From Myxocyprinus asiaticus (Eukaryota > Chordata > Actinopteri > Cypriniformes > Catostomidae): a stretch of DNA of 64,000 nt. The notes beneath the pieces were generated by a model. That model was not told the DNA's origin and did not search any database. It worked only from the letters and a program-made list of their open reading frames with translations. Location: assembly GCF_019703515.2 (NCBI RefSeq), contig NC_059379.1:23983880-24047879 (forward strand). Reading direction: 5' to 3'. Position numbers and translations under genes: made by a program. How positions within the stretch are numbered: position 1 is the stretch's first letter; each line of letters starts with the position of its first letter. Of the stretch, positions 25,301 to 40,300 are shown in pieces.

Positions 25301-28300
25301 TCATTCCCAATGGCAAGCGGGGCCAGGCAGGCAGAAAGAGCTCAGGGCACTGGCCATGCCTCACTGTCCAGAGACAGCTGGCATCACAACATCTGTTTTA
25401 CACCCTTACAGCCTTTACAGTCCTCCAAGGCTGTGAACATGCACACAGGCCCCTGCATAGAGCTTAAAATGTGGGAAGAGAGAGTGTTCTAGGCGTACTG
25501 AGCTGGAGAAGCTGTAGGTGGACAGAGGAGAGAAGTATAAACATATTCTGCTCTCCTGAGTGGAGGACAGCTGAGGGGGAATTTGTTTTAACAGTAGGCA
25601 CATATGCGCCTTTGCTGTGCTTTCTGAGAGTCAGGTCTACAACAGGGGTACTGGAAGGTTACTGTTATGCAATGTGTACAAAACTGGCCTGAAGACAGAG
25701 CCGTGCCAACTTCTCTCCTTCACAGAGATTTTGAACAAATATCTCAAGGGGGGGTGGGGTGGGGGGGTTGAAGGTTCTGACATTTGGAATTTAAAGGCAA
25801 AGTCACAGAAAAACACAGCACTTTCTCTCTGTTAAAGAAATTGTCCAGGTTCAATACGACTCAAGCTCTATCAACAGCATTTTTTGCATAATTATCACAG
25901 AAAATAATTCTGACATATCCCCATAAAAAAATAAAAATAATAACGGTTACAGCTTAATGCACTTGAAATGGAAATACATAGAGCCAGGCAATGAACATTA
26001 AAAGACACACTGTTTCTGAGTATAGCCACAAGATGTAAACTTTATATGTGATGGGAAGAGACAAGTGTGATAGAATTGCACCTTGTCTGTGCAAAGTTCA
26101 TCCAAGTGCATACAATTTTTCAATATCATGACCACTTATATGGCCTTTATGGCTAGTAAAGCCAGTAAACTCCACTTCACTTGATACCTGCAAGGATATC
26201 AAGAAGAGACAGTTTACAGTATATGGAGTAAACTTCACTCACAGGAATTATTTTGGTAACATAACCAAACTTTCCTCCACCCAGAAAAGTATTTTCTCTT
26301 CAAAAAAGACAACTGACCCTTAGCTAATCACCGAACCTCCTTGGTAACCATTGCTCGCTCTGACAAGCTTTGCAGATTTTCGATAGGATTAATGGGAGAT
26401 TGCCATGAACGATGCATTTTTTGGCAAAATATTCTTAAACTCAATGGATATTATTTTTTGAAATTAACAACCAACAATATGCCAGAACACAAAAAACAAG
26501 TGCTATTCATTAAGTTGACTTTTCACAGGAATGCACTAAGCAATAAAAAAAACTACTCAATTTTATATATTACTATTATATTTTCTGATGAATCTACACT
26601 TGTTTTGCTATAGGTAGTGATTGTTTGGTTTCTGGAAAGAAACATTTTCTTTAGTCACCTTGATACACACGCACACAGCCCTGCCTATAGTCATCTTCTC
26701 ATTAAATCTAATCACATGGTTCATAGAGCCAATTATTCCCTGAGCCGGCTTGGTGGAGAGGCCTGTGGTTAACTCTGAGCAGGAGTAGTTATGCAGAACA
26801 GAGACAAGAGTGAGAGGCATGTGTAATTGTGCACAGGGGACAAGATCCTTCAAATTCACTCTCATTGACTGGACTTTCACTTAAGTTTTTGAGATGTGAA
26901 GACAAAATGAAACGGCATTCACAACACATTTAAGATCCGTAATGTGACATATTTCAGAGCTAAACTGAATATTCAGCAGAAAATAATGTAGGGCTGGGCT
27001 TGATTCTGCCAATTAAGGTTTGGTTGGATTGTAATAATCCAGCTATGACATATTTGAATAATATTTTTTTTTACCTGTCCACATGGCCTTTGTAAAGTTA
27101 GCAGAAAAGTAGTTTTAAAGGCATATACAACATTTTAATGCAACATAATAAAAAAATTTTTTTCTTTGAACTAATATGCAAAGATGAATCATGCACAATA
27201 AGGACTTTTATAAAGAAAGCACGTGAGATCTATTTCGATTGCATGTCTTTTAAGTATGCAGAGGTGTTCTGACCTGTGGTGAACTGGCCCTTCATCTTCT
27301 GGAACACAGGGTCTTGAGCAGTAGCTTGGGCTCGGCGGGCCAGAGACTCGCTGGCTGCGCTGGAGAACATGGTGGACACATTAGAGACGTTCTCCAGTCC
27401 CACACCAAAAGTGCTCACCAGCTTTTTCACAAAGTTGAGTGTGTGAGGAGTGATTTTAGCATCAGACACGGCTCCACTCTTTTCAAACGCCACAGAGTAG
27501 CATTTTGCCAGTCCCTGCTGGAGTTGACGCAAGACCTGAGGAAAGAAAACGATGAAGAAATTACAGGGAGAAGCCAAGAGACTGGGATAAATATCTTTTA
27601 ACAAGTCTTTATCAATTTACCGTGAAGGATAACATAATTTCCACATATTCAATTTAATTTGCCATTCTGATAATACTAAAAATCCTTCAGCAGAAAAGAT
27701 GTTCTGCAGAGAGATCAGTAAAATCCCACCTCTAAGAGACTTTGCTGCAGAGATTAAGCCTAGACTTCAAGTGAAGATCACCATTAACAGATTCATTTTG
27801 TCTGGGACTACACTTCATCAATGTCTGGAGAATTAAACCCATGTTTTACTTCACTGTACTCTCTCATTGCCACTTTCTTTCATCCTCCAATTCTCCTTGC
27901 TAAACTTTCTTCCCTATCCTTCTCCGTACTCCTCTCCTGCTGTTTCCCAGTGAGTGTCCCACAGGAGCATTCAACTGTCCCTGCACCTCTGTCCCTGTCC
28001 AGTCTCGATGCATCACCGCATCAGCCCTGTCATGGCAATCCAATCTCCCCATGTTCAGTCTACACTCCCCTGACCCATCAATCACGATGAGCACCTCGCC
28101 AAAACCCGATTAGCAATGGAGTGCCAGCGTCCACCTGCACTGCAATACCACTTTTCAGCCTCATTGAACCCCAATCGTTCCCCTCTGTCAACTTTCATCT
28201 GGACAGCCGGTGCTCTGAAAACAGCTACGTGTATGTGCCTCCGGCGTAAGACTAAAGAACGCAAGCAAACTGGACAGAAAACGCATTCACGTCATGTTTA

Positions 28301-31300
28301 ACTTGTGCTTGGGACTGATATGCTTTAAGAGGTAGCCACTTGCTTCTGGAATACTCTTTCTCTCACATCTAAAATCTGGTGTGTCTCACCTCCTCGTGCC
28401 AGTTCTCCCTGAACCAGACCATCTGGTCCACGATGCCCTCCAAAGATGAGAGCAGGGTGGGGTGGAGTTCACGCTGCATGTGCATGATCCGGCTGCAGCG
28501 CCACATGGGAGCAGTGGCGCGAATGGGACCTGGGTCAGATGCAGAGTGGGTTTGGGCTGCTGCCGAACTGGGCTGCTGCTGCCCAGAGTCTGAGGCAAGA
28601 AGAAATGACATCACAAGACAGGCAGCGTTATTATAGTTAACAAAAACTAAACGAAAACATTTGTTAAACAATTGTTACATCATTGGAAGAACTGAAATTA
28701 AACTAATATACATTTTCATGCCTCCAAAACTGACTAAAAGATAAAAAAATTAAATCAAATTAATTTCAATTTTGTTTTACAGCATATTAAAAAAAAATCA
28801 AACTTTTAAAACCTGCTTTCATTAAACATGAAAATGCCACTAGATGCTGGATACACTAGCTGCACCCCTGATAAATTTAATAATGTAAAACATTGGGGGC
28901 CTGGGTAGCTCAGCGAGCATTGACGCTGACTACCACCCCTGGAGTCGCAAGTTCAAATCCAGGGCATGCTGAGTGATTCTAGCCAGGTCTCCTAAGCAAC
29001 CAAATTTGCCCAAATGCTAGGGAGGGTAGAGTAACATGGGGTAACCTCCTTGTGGTCACGATTAGGGGTTCTCGCTCTCAATGGGGCATGTGGTAAGTTG
29101 TGCGTGGATCGCGGAGAGTAGCATGAGCCTCCCGTACTGTGAGTCTCCGTGGTGTCATGCACAATGAGCCACGTAATAAGATGCGCGGATTGTCTGTCTC
29201 AGAAGCAGAGGCAACTGAGACTTGTCCTCCGCCACCCGGATTGAGATGAGTAACCGCACCACCACGAAGACCTACTAAGTAGTGGGAATTGGGCATTTCA
29301 AATTGGGAGAAATAGGGATTAAAAAATAATGTAAAACATTTAGCTAAGCCCCACCTTAAAAGCGTTTCTGACCAATCCTGTTTTAGCAACTGTTGCCGGG
29401 CCACCATTACTCTGAAACACGTTTGCTATTTTCATATGAAAGCCTATGAGAGTGGTGTGTGTTTGAGTAGTTTTAAGCGGGATTTTATCAAAATAATCCA
29501 AAAAAAGATGTTGCCTCCTTGTCACTTGTAATAGTGACATGAGTAACTCAGAGGATACCCATAGTGTTTTTCTTTCTTTAAAAAACAAACTTTACAAAAA
29601 TGTCAAGAAGAGCGTACTATGGATTAAACTGTGTCAACCCTCATTCCCAAATGAGCATGAATAACATCAGCGAGGACACCTACATTTGCTCCAAGGTAAA
29701 TTAAAGCTAATACCGCTAACTTAACATTGATTAATTTACATACTGATTCATGTAATAGTAAAAGCTATAGTAAATAAACAGTTCACAGCATGTGCATCAT
29801 TTTTCTTTATTCTGACTCACTGTCTCCGCAGTTTTCAATCAAATTACTGTATAATTTAATGATTTCTGTTACAAAAAATTTCACATACATATGCATTACA
29901 ATGTCACTCTTCATTCCAGCCCACTTAAGAATAGTTTCCATTCCGTTTTGCAAAAAACACGCCGTTCACAGCAATCTCCCATTCATTCCAATAGGGAGTT
30001 CTGCAGAGCTTGTCAGAGCGTACAACTGTAATCAACATGGGTGGAGCTAAGCGAAGGGTCAATTGGAAGCAGTTAATACAAACTTTGGTAGCCCTAAATA
30101 CAAAATAAATAAATAAATAAAGAGTACAAACTAACAAAACCAAAACTAAATTCATAGGACTTTTGAAAATAAAATACAAATAAAAAACGAACTTAAAAAT
30201 GAAAAACTATAATAACCCTGCAGAGAGCAAAAGCATGAGAGGGAAAAACAATTACAAAGTTGACCTTTGAAGGGCTTTCTATTGTTCAGTGTGAATGATG
30301 TGAAAAAACTAGTCGCACGTACCACTCTTGTAGCGCTCCCTCTGCTCGATTTTCAGCGTCAGGTACAGGGTTCGGATTGGAAAGTACACAGCTTGAGGGT
30401 AGACACGCCCCACCTAAGATAAACAGTTGTAGATTACATTTCAGATATTCCCTGTTGGCTTGGGTCAGAGTGAGCGAGAGAAATGTAGCGCTGACATGTT
30501 TTGAAACCTTTCTCTGATAGTGCAGGCTTTTGAAAATGAAACCGTAGGGGGAAAGCAACGAGATGGACAAACATCAAGGGCAGATTAAAACCATGGCTCA
30601 ATATGACACTCGCTAAAAGATCTACTTTGCCCTTGAGCAGGATCACAAAGAAAAGGTTCAAACTATTCAACGCTCCAGCCCAAAAGCTCATGTATTTGTC
30701 AAAGGGCACTGATGCACTTTCAATACGATCGATATCTTTTCCTTTTTTTATTTTAGGCCTTTTTATTGACCATACAAATTAGTCGAAAGTAAACAGGACA
30801 TTATAGTGGGAAAAGGGAGGAACGGGACTGCATTTCAACCGACCCAGATTCTGACTTGCATTGTCACATGAGCACAACATGCCAGAGCATGTGTACTTAA
30901 CTGTGAGGCAATGTCTCAGAAAATATCTTAAGCTGATGTAATTTATTCAGTGTTGCACATCCAACATTGCTAGGCTTGTTTGAGTGACAAACCATAGCAA
31001 CACTGGTTCAACTAATCAGAATCAGCTTTATCGCCAAGTATGCTTACACATACAAGGAATTTGTCTTGGTGACAGGAGCTTCCAGTGTACAACAATACAA
31101 AAACAGCAGCAAGACATAGATAATAATAAAAAATAAAAAATAATTATACACATCCGTACAAACACACACAGACACACACATACATACACATACGTAGTAC
31201 AAATCTGTTATCTGTTATATACAGTGCAAAATACAAATCTGTTATGTACAGCGCAAATGTTTTTTTGTTTGTTTTTTTAGAAGAATGAAATGACAGAAGA

Positions 31301-34300
31301 GGCTGGATGTGTTGGATAAATATAAAAAAGACTAAACTGTGTATTGCACATAGTTATTGCTCAATAGAGCAATTTAACTGTTCATGAGATAGATAGCCTG
31401 AGGGAAAAAACTGCTCCTGTGCCTGACGGTTTTGGTGCTCAGAGCTCTGAAGTGTCGGCTAGAAGGCAACAGTTCAAAAAGGTAATGGGCAGGGTGAGTG
31501 GGGTCCAGAGTGATTTTTCCAGCCTTTTTTTTCACTCTGGAAGTGTATAGTTCTTGAAGGGGGGGCAGGGGGCAACCAATAATCCTCTCAGCAGTCCGAA
31601 CTGTCCTTTGTAGTCTTCTGATGTCTGATTTCATAGCTGAACCAAACCAGACAGTTATTGAAGGGCAGAGGACAGACTCAATGACTGCTGAGTAGAACTG
31701 TATCATAATGGTGTTAGTTTGGGCAGGACTACCTGTTTGATAGACCAATGGAATACCAGGTAAAGTGTTTGGGGAAACCGTTTGAAAATATTTTTGTCTT
31801 TTATGTTTGGTCCAACTAGTGGCGCAGGAAGTATAAACTGCAGCTTTACGGAATAATCAAAGTACCAAGTTGTGAGGCCCTTCTCATACTTTTTATTTCA
31901 AATAAAAAAAAAAATCTCTCCTTCCCCCTGGTTTCTGAGCCTAACATTATAGACAACGAACAGAGTTGTCTGACCGATAACCTAAACTTTGGCACAATTT
32001 TATTTACTTTATTGCTATGAAATAATCCAAAAATCATGCTTAACACTTGTTGTTCTCATTATTTTCCATTGTTCTCATGGATACTCATCTATCCATGAGG
32101 GGTGTGAATGTTTTCTTAGCAGAGTGAGGGGGATGAGGACGAATACATGGAAGCAGCAGACAGCGCTCCTGAAACCACCCACAGCCCCTCTCAGGTCTCA
32201 CAGCACACAGCTCATGCAAGCCATTAAAGTGGAAACCTGATCTCTGTCAAGCAGATGCTGAAAGCAGGCTGGACTTTAGGTGTAAAGAGACACCTCAGAG
32301 TCCAGATGGGTTTTTACATAAAAAGCATTCATGGCTAAGACTTTCTGTTAAGAGCTTGTTAAGTATCACATTAAAAATGAAAGAGGCAAAAGGGGAAAAG
32401 ATCACCCCTAAAATTGGAGAGAAGTCATATTTTAAGGTCTGTGTGTGAGCACGTGAAGGGTGTCTGTGTGCATAAAGGTGTTGAGTTTTCCTTGCCTCCG
32501 TTTCATCTCAAGGCACCCCATCGCTCACCTTCATCAATATTTCACCAAACATTTTTAAAACATCCCACCAACTGGAGAACAGCTAAATAATTCAGAACCC
32601 AAGATAAAGGTGTTTCATCCACTGGAGATTTCACTTGAAAATAAAGAGTTTTACAAAAAGTCTACCTTTCACTCATCATTGATCCCTTAGATCACATCCA
32701 ATGATCCTTCAGCAAGGAGAGTTGTCATTCTTAAAACACCCTTGACAAGCCCAATAATTGAGATTATATTGTGCAAACATATCCATTTCATTTGGTGCTT
32801 ATCAGGAATTCAAGTGTACTTAATCTCAAAGTGAAGCATTTCTAATGCATGGGTGCATCTGTGCTGAAATGGAGAGATTAGGAGTCGCTGGTCTGCTGCG
32901 TGTACGTGAGAAGAGAGGAGAGCGCAGGCTGAGCTGCATGCAAAGCCCGCTTGGAATGAGTCAGTGTAGGAGAGAGGGATTTCGACATCTTTTCACACGG
33001 GTTAAGTGCACAGATCTAGCTCCCCTTTCTCCCTCTTCGCTCTCTCTCTCTCTCTCTCTCTGGGCCCCTGAAGCAGCCGTTTCCTCTTTGAAGTTCAGGA
33101 GCTTTTTAAATGGCTTGGAAATAATACTTCATCATGAAGGGCAAATTAGTCTCTTGTTTAATTTGCGGTACTGTTCCCACAGTTTGAGTGTTTGATATTA
33201 ACCCAATAAAAATGTTTTGCATAAATAATTAAAAAGGCAGGAGGGAGTCTGTGAAACTATGAATTTGACAAAAGGGGGTATTAACTGGAAATTGTCTCTG
33301 ATTGTAGCGAGCAAAAGAAATGAATCTTGATCAGATGGACCACAAGTCTTCACATACAGTATGTTCATTGCATTTCTTTCAACTCAGACAAACAAATTAG
33401 ACCTGATTATTGTCTTCAACTTCAAAACATTTCACACCAATTCAACTTCAAAAACTATACACAAACATGTGAAAAGGGACTTTATTTTTTAATTTTAAGA
33501 TTAGTTACGGCATATTCTACAATACCTTGCAATCCAATTAATCAGACAGCAAACTATATTTAACTTTATAAAGTGTCTTAAAAACATGACACGCTGAAAA
33601 AGAGACCTAATGCAAATACTAAAGATGTTGATTTATCTGTTGAATGCTTGAGAAGACAAAATGACCTAAATGTCCATCCTTAGTGGATATACCAGCCAAT
33701 TGTGAATGTACTGCTAAAGAACAATAGTGTAGCAAGGAAACCAACCTGGCTAATGAGGTTGAGGAGAGGTTTGCCCTCTGAGCCCACCAAGCATGTGAGA
33801 AGCTGAGGGATCCAGGCCAGCCATTGGATGGGTGGCACTCCAATGCAGTATTTGTCCACAGCATCGGCCAATGTGTTCTTATCATCAAAACTCAACAGCC
33901 ACAGCACCTGAGGAAGAGAAGACAAATGAAGAGGGGAAAAAAAAAAGAGGAGACTTACTGCAGATGGACCTTCATAGAAACCTGTGTGAGATATGAAAGT
34001 CCATCATGGAGCTTAAAAATCTCACATGAATGCACACAAACGTTTGGATAAAATGTTGCCACATCTACATCAAGCCTGATGTAATTTCAAAAAAATGTGA
34101 TCACAAACGTGAGTGCTAAACTGACAGAATTGGTAACGCAATTCATTTTAAAGCTGTGTGTCAGCGTTTGAGGATGAGCTACATGAAATAGCTTCTCAAG
34201 GGCTTAATGGTAAAATCATCACAGCAGCCTTGCTCCCCACCAGTAAGCCAATATTTACTCTTGCTTTTTGTTGGTGGGTTCTGGTATGGTGGCCAGAGGG

Positions 34301-37300
34301 ATGGTAGCAGATGAACCTCCATCTCTGGTGAGGCATGATGGAGACAATAAGCGCAGGACAGCCCGTGCCACACTGCTTGCAGATAATTACCGATAATCAG
34401 CGAGCAGTCATTCTCATTAATCAAGTGTAAACTATGCCAATGTCTCTGAAGCTTCAGTGGCCAGCAGTGCTCCGGACATAAATCGAATGTGCTCCTTGCT
34501 TTAAAACCCACAGGGGGAAAAAGGAAAAAGCCAAATGGTGTGGAGCTGTTTGATTTGGTGTAAAGTACTCTACAGAGAGCAGACTGCCATGTGTATAATA
34601 TCTATACAAAACCCATCATCAGCTCTAATAATATAATTACCTCCATCACTGGAGGTTCATCAGTCTGAATGCAGTGCACCCCCCTGCTACAGCTGTATTA
34701 ATTCAGGAATGGTGCACACTCGCACAGTGATGGATGTGCCCTCCATTTAACAAAGCCATCAGAGAGCACAATGGGTTTACTGGACCACAAATGAACACTA
34801 AGTTTGCCTGTGTGTTATAGCAAAAGAGTTTAATGGTAAAACAAATTACAGGCAAGTCGGGGGAAAAAAAATGCTATCCCATTATTACGTACTATTACGT
34901 GCATCCGTTTGACTATTTTGGAAAATCACTATTACTAACACAAGCACATGCTGTTCTCTTAGAAGGCTTTAGATAGAGCAAAAGTCCATTGATATGTAGT
35001 TCAGACTGCATACATGCACACTGCAGTGGTCCATTTGCTGATCATGACCCATGGGAAGGATCATGGCATGTTTTATTGGTAGGCTTTGGCAGGTGTCTCA
35101 GTGTTGCGAAGGGTCAGGCTTCCAAGAACTGTGTAGATTGGACTGACAGAGGTGGAATAAAGCTTTTAACCTCTGGGTAGGATGGGCTACTGGAGAGTGG
35201 GGTAATTAAAGTCTGTCCATGGGGGGGGATTGACACTCAAGATGGATGTTAAACTATTAAATCTGTGTGCCCAAAATTCCACAGACACTCAGCAAATTTT
35301 CCCAAAACATCTGCAAGGCTTCCCTTTTGTGTCAGCTTTTATAAGTGGAATGAAACAGATAATGGGTGAATTCATCTTAAAGGCCTCGATATACTTCCTA
35401 AGAAATCGAAGAATGAATGGGTGTGACATCATTTAGAAAAAATCTGTTTTTGCATTCTTTTCGGTGGTTCGTAACAGCTCACTGGTTTCCACTTTAATGG
35501 CTTGCTCACTTTTAGGAAAACTTCTGACCGGCTGCTAAACACCTTACTGCTATTGGTCCACATCATTGGTTGGTCCATGTCATCGGTAGGTGTGACCTAG
35601 AGCTCCACCTACCTTTAGGCAGACAGCTAATTTTGTTTACGTAGTTCAGTCAGTCAAAATCAGTTAACATGAACACACTGGCGTGTAGAATTATTAGAGA
35701 GCTGGTGGAAATGTACCCACATCTGTACCATCATTCGCTTAGAGACATTTTCCAAGACAATGTCATGCTATTTTTTTTTTTGTTTAATTAGTCTACAAAA
35801 GGAATCAAATCTACTGAAATACTCTCAAGTGAACATTCACTCATGTGCCATCTGCAGCGAAAGCCATTCACACTTGTCTAAGTAAGATATGCCTCTATCA
35901 TCATTCTATTGTCTTTATTCTGCATATGAACACTTTTATACTCATCTTTACAATAGTAATAAGTATCCTCATAAATTATAAATCGGTGCATATTATTGCC
36001 GCATGTAGCGTGTTAGCGCATTAGTGTCATGAATTCAGAATATAAACAAGACAAATTAAACATTTTCTACTACATATTACTTTAAAGGCCTTAATATGCT
36101 TCCTACGAAATCAAAGAACGAGCAGGTGTGACGTCATTTAGAACAAAATCTGACCAAAAAGGTGTATTTGCATTTGTTTCAGTGGTTCGTAACAGCTCGC
36201 TGGGGCGAACTTTTAAAAAAAGCTCTATTCGACAGCAAAACACCTTCCTACTGCTATTGGTCCATGTCATCGGTAGGTGTGACCTAGAGCTCCACCTACC
36301 TTGAGGCCGACAGCAAGTTCTGATCGTTGATTAGTGAGTGAAAATCAGTCAACATGAACACACAGCGACCTGGTGCAGCTTACCTACATCTGTATGATCA
36401 TTCTCATAGAGACATTTTCCAAGACCATGTCATGAGATTTATTTTTAATTAGTCTCCTAAAGGAATCAAATCTTCTCAAATACTCTCGGGTGCCCATTAC
36501 TCATGCCATCTGCAGCGAAAGCCATTCACATATCTGTCTAAAGTAAGATATGCCCATGATTATTCTTTTGTCTTTATTCTGAACATTATCACTTTTATAC
36601 ACTCTTCTTTGCAATTGTATCAGTGTCATTATAAATCACAATAACAGTGTAACCATTGCATTTAATGGATGCGCACAGCGTGTTTGCACATTAGCATCAT
36701 GAATTCAGAATATAAACAAGACAAATTAAACATTTTCTACTGCATATATATATATATTACTTTAAATCATCATCGAGTGATTAAAACAGCTTCTTTTACT
36801 GACCTCATGTGAAGTCTACTCATAGAATGAGGCATAAAGTCATTGAGAACACATTTTAGTTTAATACATTGGTTAAGATTTTACATGTAGCATCCTCATA
36901 TTTAAATGTACTTCTAAACGCCTCCCACAGCGGTGTGGTGAGAGTCTGAATTTTCGGAAACAGTATATCGTTGCTCGGCTGTTTAGAACTTCTTTTTACC
37001 CCTGAACGAAGAAAGAAGAACTTCTCTGGAAGTATATTGAGGCGTTAATGATGAACAGTCTCTCTTGACCTGACAGAAGCCTCCAGGAGAGAGATGAGAT
37101 CTTACCTTGGCCAGATATTTGCGGGACTTGCTCTCGTTCTGATGGCGGCATGCATGCAGGTAACAGGTGATGGCAGATACGCCAAGGTGGGGCTGACGGT
37201 CCTTGACAAAAATGTTCTCCAAGTAATCGCCCCACATCGCCCAAGCTTTAACCAGAACATCGTGCATCTGCACTGCAGCAGAGAAAGCCTTATTCGCCTC

Positions 37301-40300
37301 TTCTGACCTGGAGGAAGAGATAAAGGCGAAAAATGAACAGGTGAAGCAGGAATTTTTCAGATTTAACTGTAACATTCTTTATATCTCAGGTATCTACAAC
37401 ATTTAAATGATCTGGAGGATTAAGCTTGCATCATTAAATTTCTGCAACTGGTTTACAGTAGGGATGTGCACGGGTAGTTGTCTTTGGTTAACCCTTCAAC
37501 GCGCCTGTATCAAAATCACTATTTGGTTATTCTAGACATGCAATTATGGTCTGCAACCCGACTTGAGCCCGACAGGACCTGAGAAACCGTCAGATTTTGG
37601 GTTAGGTTTAGGTCAGTTTTTCCCAAGTATAGGGCGAGTTAGGGGCTGTGTTTTTGCTTGCATTTGCACTGTTTTCCCCAATTGTTTTTCTATATAAACA
37701 CACACTGGACGGTTGTCTTATACCATTGGGCCACATCTCACTTTTTTTCTGCATCTCGAGCAGGACCGCCACACTTTCAAATTAAAAAGAACTCATTTTT
37801 ATAAAAGCATCTCGAGACACCTGCATTTTGTTTCATTAGTTACACTGCATGACTTCATGTGACTGGACATAGATTTTAAGATCTTAAATCTAGATTTTAA
37901 GACAACAAGGAGCATTACACTTCAAATTTGAGGATGATCGGACACAATGGGGAACACTTCTACATCCAAAATCTAGGAGTCGGCCTGCACCTAACTTAAA
38001 TAAGCTGACCGAGTCCAATATTTTGTTTCATCAGCCGTTTCAGAGCTTTGAGAATATGTCCCCAGAGACCATCTTTTCTAGGGCCCTTTATAGAAGCAGT
38101 TTAAGAATAGAACTTGAGAGAGGCTCATAAAGGGCTTTATAACAGGCTGAAAGCAGTGGATGGGACTCATCATCTGTGCTTAAAGCCTCTGTCCTCACCA
38201 TCTCTAAATTTTACCTCACATGACACGTCTACTGAACCAATCACGTATAATGGGAATTTTTAATGAGTGTGCGGCAAGCAACAGAATTACACTTGATTGC
38301 AATGGGAGTCTGGAGAGCCCAAATCCACTGAAGCGTTCTGTCAGTCTTGGACATGTATAATATGTTTTCTGCTCAAGGCCTTTACTGAAAGTCAGGCCTG
38401 GACAAGTCCCCACGCCCAGTCACGTGTCAAACATCTTCCTCCGACAGCTCTCTTTCTGCTTTATGAAATCCCTACGTTAATATTCACGGAGGGTGAAAAT
38501 GTAATGATTACATTAGGCCCTGCTGAGGCTGGGGAAAAAGTTCTGCTGATCGCAGAGATTTCACAAATTGCTATTGAGTTAATTATTCAGCATGTGTATT
38601 TAATAAGTTATTCCAATCCAGCGCCAAACTCTGTGGATGCCATAAATTCACCCATGATGAGAGAGCAAGGTATGGGCTCATAGTGGTGTTTACTTTTAGT
38701 ATAGCACAGCACTGGCTTTTCACAACCCATCCAGCTGATTTTAAGTTTAAGTGTCTGACATCCAATATGTTAAGCCAATTTTAAATTAAGTTTCATCTAT
38801 GCTTTTTGATAACTAAATCATTAGACTAGACTTGAGTAATTTATGCAAACAATTACGTTTTGCATTATGTTTTCCTTTGAATACTGCTTTTTCCTGTTGA
38901 ACGCAGATTCACATTCACATTCACATTGCATTTATAGGCAGACCCCGTATAACAGAACCTACAGTATACCCGATTAAGTAGAAATGTACCAATATCAGTA
39001 AATAAAAAATTGGTCCAACTGATTTTCAGTCCATCTCTAGTTTACAGAGCACTGACAGAGAGTCCAAAAGAACCACAAAGCAGCTTATTATCATCAGTTT
39101 ATCTGCTTGTTGGCTGTTAAAACACCTGACCTGATAGCACTGCACAATAATCTACTGTATTCTGAGATGCAAACCAATTAAATGACAGATTCTCATCAGG
39201 AAGTGCTGATTGACTCGTGAAAATGCCAGTCAATAGAAATATGACATGGGATAATTACTCATCATGAGTTCAGTGCCATTATCCTCTGCCGCAGACATTC
39301 CATATAAGGTTAATTACTCACTGTACTCACATACTGACTGTTAACGACTGTTTTGACCTCATTATTGGCCTAAGATTTTACGAGTGATGATTAGTGACAC
39401 AAACACTTGCAAACACATAGATATTTATCTATCTTCCTCCATAATGACTCTTTGTTGGTAATGTTCATTTGAAAAAGTGAGCTCTTAATGATCTCGCCGT
39501 CTCTCTCTGATTTTTTCATGTCAGTGCAAAAAAGACTCATACACAAAACAAAAATAACGAGAGCAGAGTCAATTAATGACAAAGAAAGAGTGAATGAGGG
39601 AGATAAAGAGAGGGCTCAGTAAAGTTGCAGTCAGAATGGGAGAGAAGATGAACAAAGCCAAGGATCAACTCTTACTTATTGATCTGGGCTAAGAACATGC
39701 CTTTGAGAGCGTAGAACTCGGCGGTCATCTCCTTGGTGAAGTACTTCAGGTTGGTGGACTCAATCACCTCCAAACCCTGACAATACAATAACAATGATTG
39801 CATTTGAAATTCCATGTAAATTTCACTGATATGAATTTTTCATATTCTCATGTCGAATAATTTTACATCCCACAAAAAAAAAAAAGAACAGGTCTGATTT
39901 TTTTTGGACTGAGCCAACAGAGCCAAGTGCTGTAGAATTCTTAAACATCAAAAGTCAACCCAACTGACAACAGCGTATATCAGCTGCAGACATCTCTGTA
40001 GCTCAATCTAACAACCTGTCTAGACTGGACGCATGCGGCACATAGTGTCAAAAGCAAAATAACCCATTATAATCAATATGTTGTCTAAACAGAATCGTCT
40101 GTTGCAGCACGTCACGTCACAATGACAGTGAACAGATGTCCCGTTCCATTCTGCGTTGCATGCTCTGGTGATACTGCTGCCAAGAACACAAATAAATGGT
40201 TTAGAACGTTCGTGTCGACACGTCCAGTGTAGACAGCCTCAAGCCTTTGCGTCGCGTTAACGGACGCTCCCGGTGTATACAGGGTGCAAGACTCCCAGGT

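Noticed and set aside
28900..28965. A tRNA gene, from box A and box B
   Set aside because: It is the head of a SINE with target duplications and a family body; the cloverleaf is not intact.
36983..37105. Coding extension past the exon at 37,106-37,307
   Set aside because: The frame runs through a clear GTAAGA donor; the extension is intron.
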